Origin: Psychrobacter pygoscelis
Lineage (GTDB): Bacteria; Pseudomonadota; Gammaproteobacteria; Pseudomonadales; Moraxellaceae
Assembly: GCF_004335015.1 (NCBI RefSeq)
Contig: NZ_RQRU01000002.1
Coordinates: 620,001-684,000, forward strand
Reading direction: 5' to 3'
DNA: 64,000 nucleotides
The notes beneath the pieces are model-generated. The model made no database searches, was not told the DNA's origin, and saw nothing but the letters and a program-made list of their open reading frames with translations. A program made the translations under genes and the position numbers. Positions within the stretch are counted from its first letter, which is position 1, and each line of letters begins with the position of its first letter. Of this stretch, positions 1 through 8,052 are shown piece after piece.

Positions 1-1931
1 AATTCCTTTTTATTTATACATAAACTATATGCTCCCCGTGGATTCATAAACTTATCCACCTTTTCAATATTAGGGTTATAATATATTACTTTTAATCCCG
101 CTGCTAATGCCTCTAAAACTCCAGATGCAAACCTAGAGACATAAAATTTACATTTATCTAACTCTTCATAAAAGGAGCCTTTAGTAACATATTCAGGATA
201 TAGTTGACCTTTATCAGCTGGATGCCTAGATATTACTGGTTCTAAACCTACATTAATACATGCCTCAATAACATCTTTGAGCCATAAATCTCTTTTATCT
301 TCTAAAACTCCATAACTAAAATTACAGTTAACTAAAACTTTTTTTTCTGAACGTTTATTGGCTACTTTATTTTTATAATCGTTATAGATTTTTTGAACTC
401 TCGGCAAACCCATTACAGAAAGATTTTGAGAACTATCAGCGAAGTATTTTTTATCAAAATTGCCAGGTAAAAATACATAATCACTACACCTATAAGCGTG
501 TCTTTCTTGTCCGGTATCAGCATCTAGGTAGTCTTGAATTCCCTCAACAATAGTAGCTGTACAAATTCCAGAAAATTGTGCGCATTTAATTATCGACCTC
601 ACAATTGGATCCCAATCATTGAAACTTACTATGAGATCAGTGGGGCTCTGGGATAGAATCCAATTAGAATAACCTATTAGATTAATATCGAGCTCTTTTG
701 CTTTTTCCCTTACTCTTTCATCTCGATAATGACAACTTAAATCAACTACTTCATAGTCAATACCACTATCAATTAAAATACCTTCTAATAGACTTATTGT
801 CCAAACATGATAGTCCTTATGAGGCAAGAAAACCAACTTAGGATTATATCTGACTTTATAGTTACGAGAAAGCCACATATCGTTACAGCCGCTATTTATT
901 GGTAAAGAAAGATTCTTAATTTTCTTGTCATACAATTGTAATACCGACTTAACCTTCTCTTCATAATATGAAACGTCATTTATATCAATTTTTTGTCGTT
1001 TTACACCTCTCATAATAATATCTTGAGCGTTTCTATATCTATATAAAAAAAGCTTATAACTAGGTAATTTCTCTATTAGAATATCTACTAAATCAATTTC
1101 ATTTTTACCCGATGCCAAAGCCATTCCAATAAACTCAAAAACCCTGTTTGCTACATCGAATTGCAACTTGTAAAAGGATAAGGGTTTGTCATACAGGAAG
1201 GCATAGTCTTTCTCTGAATAGTCTTCATAGACTTCCTTCTGCCATCTGTATGAAACATCTAAATGGTTCAGTACATTCTGCCTAACCGTACTTCCACGCC
1301 TATTTCTATAGCATACAAGTTTATAAGGAGTGAGTATAAAATAATATCCTAAACGTAATATTCTTATCCAGTACTCATAATCTTCACCTTGTTGCTCTAA
1401 TTTTTCATCAAATCCACCTGTTTTTTTTAACAGCTCAGTTATAAACATTGGTTGATTTGAATTAAAAGGACAAGCTCCACCTGATGTTACAAAGTCTTTA
1501 TATTTAGAAGATTTGAACTCACTTTTCTTAGGAGGCTCCATAATATCTTCCGAAATAGTCTCGGATCCACAATAAGTACCTATAATCAAGTCATCATGAA
1601 TCTGTTCTAAAGTAGATACTCTATACTCTAAAGACTCCTTCATCATTAGGTCATCTGCATCTAAAAAACAAATAAATTTACCTTTAGCGCGTCTTAACCC
1701 AACGTTACGAGCTGTACAAGCTCCTGAATTAGCCCTTAATGAGATTAAATGAAATCTTTTGTCACTAGAAAAATACTTTTTAAATATACCAACACTATCA
1801 TCAGTAGAAGAGTCATTTACTACTATACATTCAAAATTATGCATAGTCTGATTTTGTATTGATAAAAGTGTACTTTGAATAAAAGATTGTGAATTATACA
1901 TTGGTATTACAACTGTAACTTTTGGAGTCAT
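1..1931 (-). CDS. Two-domain glycosyltransferase (GT2 head plus GT-B-like tail), partial
   Basis: The frame starts with ATG at 1931 and stays open to the left edge, so the C-terminus is missing (about 643 codons visible). The N-terminal ~230 residues are a classic GT-A family 2 domain: VTVVIPMYNS at the start, then VVNDSSTDDS and the acidic metal motif FLDADD. The region from about residue 400 on looks like a GT-B nucleotide-binding half, with VSRFASGVLEALAAGLKVI near the visible end. Such fusions usually add two successive sugars to a capsule or O-antigen; GT2/GT99 Kdo-transferase fusions such as WbbB are a known parallel, but equivalence is only inferred. The start lies one base beyond the stop of the SDR gene, so it is the last visible gene of a tightly coupled operon. 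Very AT-rich. Fold assignment of the second half is moderate, acceptor and donor unknown. Confidence 0.75.
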   Translation of the reverse strand, partial: MTPKVTVVIPMYNSQSFIQSTLLSIQNQTMHNFECIVVNDSSTDDSVGIFKKYFSSDKRFHLISLRANSGACTARNVGLRRAKGKFICFLDADDLMMKESLEYRVSTLEQIHDDLIIGTYCGSETISEDIMEPPKKSEFKSSKYKDFVTSGGACPFNSNQPMFITELLKKTGGFDEKLEQQGEDYEYWIRILRLGYYFILTPYKLVCYRNRRGSTVRQNVLNHLDVSYRWQKEVYEDYSEKDYAFLYDKPLSFYKLQFDVANRVFEFIGMALASGKNEIDLVDILIEKLPSYKLFLYRYRNAQDIIMRGVKRQKIDINDVSYYEEKVKSVLQLYDKKIKNLSLPINSGCNDMWLSRNYKVRYNPKLVFLPHKDYHVWTISLLEGILIDSGIDYEVVDLSCHYRDERVREKAKELDINLIGYSNWILSQSPTDLIVSFNDWDPIVRSIIKCAQFSGICTATIVEGIQDYLDADTGQERHAYRCSDYVFLPGNFDKKYFADSSQNLSVMGLPRVQKIYNDYKNKVANKRSEKKVLVNCNFSYGVLEDKRDLWLKDVIEACINVGLEPVISRHPADKGQLYPEYVTKGSFYEELDKCKFYVSRFASGVLEALAAGLKVIYYNPNIEKVDKFMNPRGAYSLCINKKE

Positions 1932-1932
1932 T

Positions 1933-2694
1933 CTATGCCTCGAAAATAGGATCATGCAAGGAGTTGCTAATACTTCCACTAATATCAATACAACTACCTT
2001 GGATAAATTTTGATTTATCACTAGCTAAAAAAACCGCAAGTTGAGAGATTTCATGTGGTTCACCAATTCTTTTAACTGGATGATAGTTTTCTAGTCGTGT
2101 TAAAAGCTCAGGCTTACCATTAAACCCAGCTTTTAGCATATCTGTTGCGACTGCCGCAGGTTCAATTGCATTAACCCTAACTCGAGGCCCTAAATCAACC
2201 GCCATTGACCTAGTTAAAGCAGACAACGCCGCCTTACTAGTTGCATAAGCAACAAAATTTGGTTTAGTAAGTTTTGCATGAATACTGCTGATATTAACTA
2301 CCGAGCCTTTAGCATTCTCTAATTGTGGTAACAATGACTGTGTTAGAAAGAAAGGAGCTTGCAGGTTTACGTTGAGTGTTGTATGCCAGTCAGATCTAGT
2401 AAGAGAGTTAACACTGCCAAGTATTTGTATGGCTGCATTGTTTAGTAAACAATGTAATTGATGGCTTGGTAGTGCTTCGGATATCTCTAAATTCTTATTA
2501 GCAGCATACTGTTCATTATTGACATAATCAGACAAGTTTAAAACTATATACTTTTTAAAATCTAAATCTGAGCAAGCTGCATCCTGTTTATCAGTAGCAA
2601 TAACATGGTAACCTTCATCACTAAAAGCAGTACATAAAGCTTTACCAATTCCACCATTGGCACCCGTAATAAGGGCATAACGTGGCTTAATCAT
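1933..2694 (-). CDS. SDR-family oxidoreductase of the polysaccharide locus
   Basis: A 253-residue classical short-chain dehydrogenase. Visible motifs are the Rossmann TGANGGIG at residues ~10-17, NNAA near 86, the catalytic Ser in NISSIH and the YATSK active-site Tyr/Lys near 149-153. The length is normal for the family, and the N-terminal glycine motif favours NAD(H)/NADP(H) binding. Its start overlaps the stop of the upstream 2-hydroxyacid dehydrogenase by 8 bases and its stop is one base before the next glycosyltransferase, so translation is probably coupled. In this setting it probably oxidises or reduces a sugar intermediate destined for CMP activation. PtmA, an SDR next to the cytidylyltransferase PtmB in Campylobacter flagellin glycosylation, is a comparable pairing. 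The substrate cannot be read from the sequence. Confidence 0.85.
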   Translation of the reverse strand: MIKPRYALITGANGGIGKALCTAFSDEGYHVIATDKQDAACSDLDFKKYIVLNLSDYVNNEQYAANKNLEISEALPSHQLHCLLNNAAIQILGSVNSLTRSDWHTTLNVNLQAPFFLTQSLLPQLENAKGSVVNISSIHAKLTKPNFVAYATSKAALSALTRSMAVDLGPRVRVNAIEPAAVATDMLKAGFNGKPELLTRLENYHPVKRIGEPHEISQLAVFLASDKSKFIQGSCIDISGSISNSLHDPIFEA

Positions 2695-3637
2695 TTTTAT
2701 CCAACTCTTTAAAAAACTTAGATAATTCTTCTAATGCCTTGTAACTGGCTCGTCTAACACCTTCAACGGTATTTGAACCATTGTGAGAGCCAAAAATACA
2801 ATGAGGCATAGAGCGTAGGGCAGAATCGTTTGGTAATGGCTCTACTTCAAAAACATCCAAAGCTGCTGCTGTAATATGGTCAGATTGTAACGCTTCAATT
2901 AATGCTACCTCATCAATAAGAGGTCCTCGAGCGACATTGACTATCTGACTACCTTTCTTCATTAATTTAAGCGTATCTTTATTTAGCATGTGATAGTTAT
3001 TTTTATTCAATGCACAAGTTAAAATTAAAAAATCCAACTCATCTATTCCTTCTGGCCAAGTTTTACGCGTCACATATTCAAGCCCCTTATTTCCTTCAAT
3101 ACTAGGATCGTAAGCCGTGACTGAAACATCAAACCCCATTAAGCGCTTAGCAGTATTAAAGCCTATATCGCCGAAACCAACAATACCTATTTTTTTGCCA
3201 CTTATACTCATACCTGCTGGTTTAGGCCAGTTAAAGCCTTGACGGATCTCACGATCTATATAATATGTTTGTCTTGCTAAGCCTATCATTAATGCTATTG
3301 CCACATCGGCTACTTCCGAACCAAACATATTAGGAGTGTTAGTAATTGGTATACCTAACGTCTTACAGGCTTCAAAATCAACATTATCAATTCCTATACC
3401 CCATTTTACTGCTGCGCGTAATTTACCAGATTGAGCTTTGCTAAACACACTGTAGGTAGCAGGGTCATCGCCAATAATCCATCCATCATATTCTGGAAGC
3501 AACTTAATTAACTCTGCTTCCGATAGTACTTGCGCAGTTTTAGCGGCATGAAGTTCTAATTCCAATTCCTCTGCAGGTCCTATAAACTCCTCTAACATAC
3601 CCAACATTGGGGGGCATGTAACCAAAACTTTTTTCAT
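2687..3637 (-). CDS. D-isomer-specific 2-hydroxyacid dehydrogenase
   Basis: 316 residues, resembling phosphoglycerate/hydroxypyruvate dehydrogenases without an ACT domain. The NAD-binding loop reads GIVGFGDIG. The catalytic triad is present: Arg in NVARGPLID, Glu in DVFEVEPLP and His in GSHNGSN. The family interconverts 2-keto and 2-hydroxy acids with NAD(P)H. It sits between the cytidylyltransferase (10 bases upstream) and the SDR (8-base overlap), not in a serine-biosynthesis setting, so a role in making or reducing a sugar 2-keto acid is more likely than serine synthesis. That role is inference. Alternatives are D-glycerate or D-lactate formation for a polysaccharide substituent. Confidence 0.82.
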   Translation of the reverse strand: MKKVLVTCPPMLGMLEEFIGPAEELELELHAAKTAQVLSEAELIKLLPEYDGWIIGDDPATYSVFSKAQSGKLRAAVKWGIGIDNVDFEACKTLGIPITNTPNMFGSEVADVAIALMIGLARQTYYIDREIRQGFNWPKPAGMSISGKKIGIVGFGDIGFNTAKRLMGFDVSVTAYDPSIEGNKGLEYVTRKTWPEGIDELDFLILTCALNKNNYHMLNKDTLKLMKKGSQIVNVARGPLIDEVALIEALQSDHITAAALDVFEVEPLPNDSALRSMPHCIFGSHNGSNTVEGVRRASYKALEELSKFFKELDKND

Positions 3638-3647
3638 ATTCCATTCC

Positions 3648-4349
3648 TTACTTGTTATTAATTAAGCCTTTATGTATTAAGTACTGTGCAGCCATTACTG
3701 CTTTTTCCCAATCATCTAGTGTATCAATATCAGAAGACTCTAGAGCAGGTGTAACCATCATCTTAGGCTTTTTACCAATTCTGGCATTAGTCTGATTAAA
3801 ACTAGTTCTATCAAATAGATATAGATTAGAGTTTTCTTCGTACCATGGTTCTAGGTTTTGAGTAGGAATAAGGTTATTAGGGTCATGATTAATGGCAGAA
3901 CAGTCTTCTCTATAAAGGCGAGTTTGAAGTTTATTTACAGTAAATAGGGAATCAGCTTCCCCATTATCTTGAGCAGTTGAGAACTGATGTATAGCTTTTC
4001 TGATAGTTTGAGAGCTTAAAAGAGGATTAGTAGTATGAGTCATTAAATAAATATCTGCATCAATATTTGCTACGTCGTCTGCTAATACTAGATTCATAGA
4101 GACATCATCCCCACAAATTTCTGGTTTACGATCTCGGATTAAAACTCGTTCAGTATATCCTAATCCGTTCTCTACTAGAATATCCTTCGCATCAGTATTG
4201 ATAACAACTAAGTCAATTTCATCGAGTGCTAATAAACTATCTAATATCCATCTAAATAAAGGCTTACCGCAAAAATCTTTAAAATTTTTCCCTCTAACTC
4301 TTGTACTATTAGCTTTCATTGGAAGAAGAGCAACAATTTTTTTATTCAT
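3648..4349 (-). CDS. Acylneuraminate/Kdo-type CMP-sugar cytidylyltransferase
   Basis: 233 residues, the usual size of NeuA/KdsB-like CMP-sugar synthetases. The N-terminal nucleotide loop is LLPMKANSTRVRGKNF, a variant of the family's PARxGSKxxxxKN signature, followed by FCGKPL. The end carries SSDIDTLDDWEKA, typical of this group. It would transfer CMP from CTP to the anomeric hydroxyl of a 2-keto sugar acid, in the cytoplasm. It overlaps the upstream GT2 gene by 8 bases. No neuB- or kdsA-like synthase is visible, so the sugar acid must come from a gene beyond the left edge, from elsewhere, or by another route. Whether the substrate is Kdo, a nonulosonate or something else cannot be told. Confidence 0.85.
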   Translation of the reverse strand: MNKKIVALLPMKANSTRVRGKNFKDFCGKPLFRWILDSLLALDEIDLVVINTDAKDILVENGLGYTERVLIRDRKPEICGDDVSMNLVLADDVANIDADIYLMTHTTNPLLSSQTIRKAIHQFSTAQDNGEADSLFTVNKLQTRLYREDCSAINHDPNNLIPTQNLEPWYEENSNLYLFDRTSFNQTNARIGKKPKMMVTPALESSDIDTLDDWEKAVMAAQYLIHKGLINNK

Positions 4350-5247
4350 AATAGTCTTTCTCTATGTCTTTTGGGTAAAAATAATGGTGTTTCATTTTTG
4401 AAGAGAGCTTACGTGTCTCATGATTGCCTTTATAAGTACCCAAATAGTGCATTAGTCTAAACATTACAACTTCAGGAAGCTTACTCCAAAAAACTTTCTC
4501 TTTAATCGCAATTGAGGAGTCAGAAAGAACACTTGCCATAAAATATCGTAAAAAATCTTTTTTCGTAAAATGCAACTCTGGCATAATATGCCTCAATGCA
4601 TAAGCCTCTCTCTCATACCTATTCCGTACTTGTTTCCAATTTTCATCATGAATATGATATACAGAAGCACGAGAAACATAAGCTATATCATAAGCTGCTT
4701 CCTTTAATTGTTTCGCTAAGTACATATCCTCAAGACCTGTAAGTTGTTCATTAAATTTAAATACCTCCCATGCTTCTCTTTTTATAGCTGAGTTAGCATT
4801 ATTACAAAAATAACCTTTCTGTGGTATTTTATCGTAGGTTGGAAAATATTTATCAAAATGCTGATATTCTGAAAACTTGGTAGTATCTTTTCCTTCTTGC
4901 CTACCATAGCTATAACTTGCTTTATTTTCGATAAGTGGCTTTACAAGCTCATCTAACCAGCTACTGTTAACAGGCAAACAATGACCACTAATAAAAACTA
5001 AAAAATCACCTTTAGCAAATTTACAACCAACGTTTAAAGACCTCCCATATGTAAACTCTGATTTTTTGATATAAGTTATACGACAAGGATATTTTTTTGC
5101 AATTGTTAGCGTAGCGTCAGTAGATCCAGAGTCGACAATCACAACCTCCATATCTATAAGCTCACACTTCTGTGAAAATAATAGCGTCAATAGCTGGTCA
5201 AGATATTTTTCTTCATTATAAGTACGGATTACTATACTTGCTAACAT
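4342..5247 (-). CDS. GT2 family glycosyltransferase
   Basis: 301 residues starting SIVIRTYNEEKYLDQLL, with the GT-A motif VVIVDSGSTD near residues 35-44 and FTYGRSLNVGCKFAKGDF. In place of a plain DxD there is FISGHCLPV, as is common in the rhamnosyltransferase-like branch of GT2. No membrane segment is evident, so it is a cytoplasmic or peripheral enzyme extending a lipid-linked glycan. The start overlaps the SMP-30 gene by 7 bases and the end overlaps the cytidylyltransferase by 8. Genetic linkage makes it one of the candidate transferases for the CMP-activated sugar, although GT2 enzymes usually use UDP or dTDP donors. Confidence 0.85.
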   Translation of the reverse strand: MLASIVIRTYNEEKYLDQLLTLLFSQKCELIDMEVVIVDSGSTDATLTIAKKYPCRITYIKKSEFTYGRSLNVGCKFAKGDFLVFISGHCLPVNSSWLDELVKPLIENKASYSYGRQEGKDTTKFSEYQHFDKYFPTYDKIPQKGYFCNNANSAIKREAWEVFKFNEQLTGLEDMYLAKQLKEAAYDIAYVSRASVYHIHDENWKQVRNRYEREAYALRHIMPELHFTKKDFLRYFMASVLSDSSIAIKEKVFWSKLPEVVMFRLMHYLGTYKGNHETRKLSSKMKHHYFYPKDIEKDYYE

Positions 5248-6167
5248 ACTAACTCCAAACTAAAATCCTTCAAAGGTATTCCTCTTGCTGAAAGCTTCAC
5301 ATAAAAAACTTTACCAGAATGTGGATACTTCTCTATCTCAATTGAAGTTAACCCCTCTCTTGCAGTAGTTATAAATAATACATCGTTATTAATGCCGCCG
5401 AAACAACAGCTCGAAGGTTGAGAAACAGGTAAATGTATTTCCTGAAGTTGCTCACCTTCGGGCGAGACACAAGCAATCTTACCTAAACCCCAGAACGCAA
5501 TCCAGATATTTCCTGTTTCATCAACAGCTCCTCCATCAGGAGTTCCTAATGTATTAGATAAATTTATAAAATCTCGTCTATGGTTTAATTTATTAAAATC
5601 TTCCCAAATCATGCTTCTCTGAGTTAAAGAATCTGAAATAACTAATTTACTATTATTCAACCAACAAAAAGTATTAGGAATAGAAATACCGTCAATAATT
5701 AGATTTAATTCTCCCGATTTATCAATCGTATATACCTGACCTCTACCTAAGTCTGGTTGACGTTTCATTGTGCCAAACCAAAACTTACCATCTGGTCCTA
5801 CGTGACCATCATTAGTTCTGTAACCCTTATCTAATTTGAACTTTAACATTGTCACATACTCACCTGTCAAAACATTAAATCTTACTAGCGCACTTTCAGA
5901 GATCAGCCATAAAATATTTTTAAATGTTTTATCAGTAGCAATAGCAGTAACTGTGTGAGGCATATCCCAAAAGCTAATCTCATTACTAATGCTATTTTTT
6001 GAATAAAGTCTATCAGCCAGTATATCAACCCAAAATAGGGTTTGAAGACTATTGTTCCAAAGTGGACTCTCGCCTAATTCATGTAATAAGGGAGAAACTT
6101 CATATAAATTTTTAGAAACTTCTTGATCGAAATGCACTCCGACTATTTTTTTTTTCAACATAGCCAT
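5241..6167 (-). CDS. SMP-30/gluconolactonase-family sugar lactonase
   Basis: 308 residues with the six-bladed-propeller signatures of SMP-30/regucalcin: LGESPLW (metal-ligand Glu33), RTNDGHVGPDGKFWFGTM, IPNTFCW with the ligand Asn, and GTPDGGAVDETG with the catalytic/ligand Asp. The family hydrolyses sugar lactones to aldonic acids using a divalent cation. No signal peptide is visible, so it should be cytoplasmic. It is the first gene of the tightly packed cluster; the start ATG at 6167 could also be the ATG two codons later. A lactonase in a polysaccharide operon beside a dehydrogenase, an SDR and a CMP-sugar synthetase suggests that an aldonic acid is an intermediate of the sugar made here. 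That is inference. Confidence 0.85.
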   Translation of the reverse strand: MAMLKKKIVGVHFDQEVSKNLYEVSPLLHELGESPLWNNSLQTLFWVDILADRLYSKNSISNEISFWDMPHTVTAIATDKTFKNILWLISESALVRFNVLTGEYVTMLKFKLDKGYRTNDGHVGPDGKFWFGTMKRQPDLGRGQVYTIDKSGELNLIIDGISIPNTFCWLNNSKLVISDSLTQRSMIWEDFNKLNHRRDFINLSNTLGTPDGGAVDETGNIWIAFWGLGKIACVSPEGEQLQEIHLPVSQPSSCCFGGINNDVLFITTAREGLTSIEIEKYPHSGKVFYVKLSARGIPLKDFSLELVC

Positions 6168-6528
6168 AATTAATTTACCTCTATTATTTAACCAATAGCT
6201 TTCGTATCACTCTTAAATAGTCAGATGAAAATAAAAAAGATACGTATCATCAAGCCACTCAAGACTTAACTCAGAGTCATGGATATAAGCTGACGCTCAC
6301 CTTAAGTGCATCAGAATATCTAACTAGAAATTCTATATTAGTGCCTCGCGATGTACCGATTCTGAACAGGATTGACTATATGAGTCAAGCGTGATACTGA
6401 GGTAGACTTCTCTAGCTTGCTATATCTACGCAAACAGAGTACTTATAAATTTCTTCCCAACATCACTGCAACCTTTTTAAATTACCTAAATATATTAGAG
6501 ACAATATTTATTAATAGGATCTTTAACA
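6168..6528. other. 361-base spacer, probable promoter region of the CMP-sugar operon
   Basis: No complete gene is present between the SMP-30 gene and the coiled-coil protein. Both neighbours run leftwards, so the operon promoter should lie here, but no confident -35/-10 pair could be chosen. The only coding-like stretch is an open plus-strand frame at 6221-6394, described separately. Confidence 0.5.
6221..6394 (+). pseudogene. Possible gene remnant, 57 open codons without a start
   Basis: A plus-strand frame runs between TAG (ending 6220) and TGA (6392-6394) with no good start codon. Its translation is protein-like, ending in NSILVPRDVPILNRIDYMSQ, and it is oriented opposite to all neighbours. 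It could be the tail of a decayed gene or a chance open frame in AT-rich DNA. No family is recognised. Confidence 0.2.
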
Positions 6529-8004
6529 CTATGCTCTTATCTTAAATTGCTTTCTTTTAAAATTAATCGACTCTCTACTAAGTTTGAATGGCATAGTGAG
6601 AAGCTCAGTAGGTGATTGCATACTATCTACTAATATCTTACCCAGTCTATATGATAAGTGATTTTTTATTTTCTCTGCCTCATAAACATCTGTATATTCA
6701 TCTAATTCAGGTAGATTTTTACTATTATTATTAAAAAATAGATAGTATTCTTTAGCTAACTCAAAAGGTAATTTCACTAACTTTTCAGGAGATTTTGAGT
6801 GCTTTACTATTGTTGAACCTAGTCGATAAGGAAGATCTTGTTTAACTCTTTCTGCAGCACCATAATATTTTCTAACTTCAGATTGTGCAGAGTCCAAAGA
6901 GTTTAACTCATCATTTTTTTTATCTTCTAAATTCTTATCTCCAATATAATACCTCTCTAGCTCTTCTTGTAATTGATGCATCTGTTTAATTACTATTTCA
7001 TTTTCATGTTTTAAATCTATATTTTCCTGTTCTAGTATTACATCGTTAGATTTTTGAGTAGATTTTGAGCTTAATTCCTTCTCAATCTCTACAATTTCAC
7101 TCTTTTTAGACAATAGCTCATTTTTAATCTGCTCGTTTATGTCTATTTGTTGATTAAGATTTTTACTTAATTCATTTATTTTATTATTTAAATTTATGTT
7201 GTCTTCTTTAATAGTATTGAGCTCTTCAACGATTGTATTTTTATTGGAATGGACACTAATTAAGGAGGTGACTAAATCCTCTAAAAGTGGCTTTTTAGAC
7301 TTATAAATTGGATTGCTTGATTTGATAAAAGATTTTTCTAATAACTTATTATAAACTTGAATAGCCTTCGGAAAATATTTCAACAACTCTTCAATAATTA
7401 ATTTTAACAATGGATCAAGAATATCATCTAATTCCAAAGAGGTAGACGTCGTTGGAATTTGCCAGCCACTTTTTAATAGTAAGGTAGGTTCTCTTTCTAT
7501 TAAATTATCTTTGAGCTTAGAAAAGTATTTAAATGCCCCTATACCTTCCACAAGTAAGCAATCTTCATTATCCTCATAAAATGTCAATAAATCCTGATGA
7601 TATTGAGTCCATTCTTCCATAATACTAACAATATCTGATAGTGAGGCGCTTTTAATATTTTGCAATACATATTTAGGGTGATCAAATATTAATATAAAAT
7701 TTGCTTGTACTTCTATTTGCTTCCAATAGCTTAAAGCAGATAAATTCTTTTCTGACTCCCACCCCCAGTTTTCTAAGTCTAAATTAGCCAACAATAAATC
7801 CACTATGATATTATCTGCTAACTTATGATTAGCACCTGATTCTGACCCCTTAGACAATACTTTATCTAAGGTCTCAGTAACTTGATCGCAAGTGAGTTGA
7901 TGTGTATAACTATTGACTGGCTGGCTAAGCCCTCTTTCGTACATCTTCTCCATCAACACTTTTGAATAAGACGAACGATGACCTACTTGGATAAAAATAC
8001 TCAT
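6529..8004 (-). CDS. Degenerate sulfotransferase-like protein with coiled coil and C-terminal YRLG repeats
   Basis: 491 residues, no recognised full-length family. The first ~140 residues resemble the GMHRSGTS...WGWKDPR...RHP layout of P-loop sulfotransferases, but the motifs are altered: IQVGHRSSYSK at the start, WGWESEKNLSALSYW near 78 and ILIFDHPKYVLQN near 103. The normal PAPS-binding residues are therefore largely absent and catalysis is doubtful. Residues ~245-360 are rich in Lys, Glu, Asn and Leu with heptad character, a likely coiled coil. The C-terminus has two copies of a ~40-residue unit built around (D/N)L-YRLG then SP--L--LPF-L. Similar YRLG units occur at the ends of capsule glycosyltransferases. 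The gene follows galE by 48 bases and is very AT-rich. A structural or tethering role in polysaccharide assembly is a guess. Confidence 0.6.
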   Translation of the reverse strand: MSIFIQVGHRSSYSKVLMEKMYERGLSQPVNSYTHQLTCDQVTETLDKVLSKGSESGANHKLADNIIVDLLLANLDLENWGWESEKNLSALSYWKQIEVQANFILIFDHPKYVLQNIKSASLSDIVSIMEEWTQYHQDLLTFYEDNEDCLLVEGIGAFKYFSKLKDNLIEREPTLLLKSGWQIPTTSTSLELDDILDPLLKLIIEELLKYFPKAIQVYNKLLEKSFIKSSNPIYKSKKPLLEDLVTSLISVHSNKNTIVEELNTIKEDNINLNNKINELSKNLNQQIDINEQIKNELLSKKSEIVEIEKELSSKSTQKSNDVILEQENIDLKHENEIVIKQMHQLQEELERYYIGDKNLEDKKNDELNSLDSAQSEVRKYYGAAERVKQDLPYRLGSTIVKHSKSPEKLVKLPFELAKEYYLFFNNNSKNLPELDEYTDVYEAEKIKNHLSYRLGKILVDSMQSPTELLTMPFKLSRESINFKRKQFKIRA

Positions 8005-8052
8005 AAATAACTCTTGTTTAAGACTGAGATTATATAAAACAATATTACCAAT

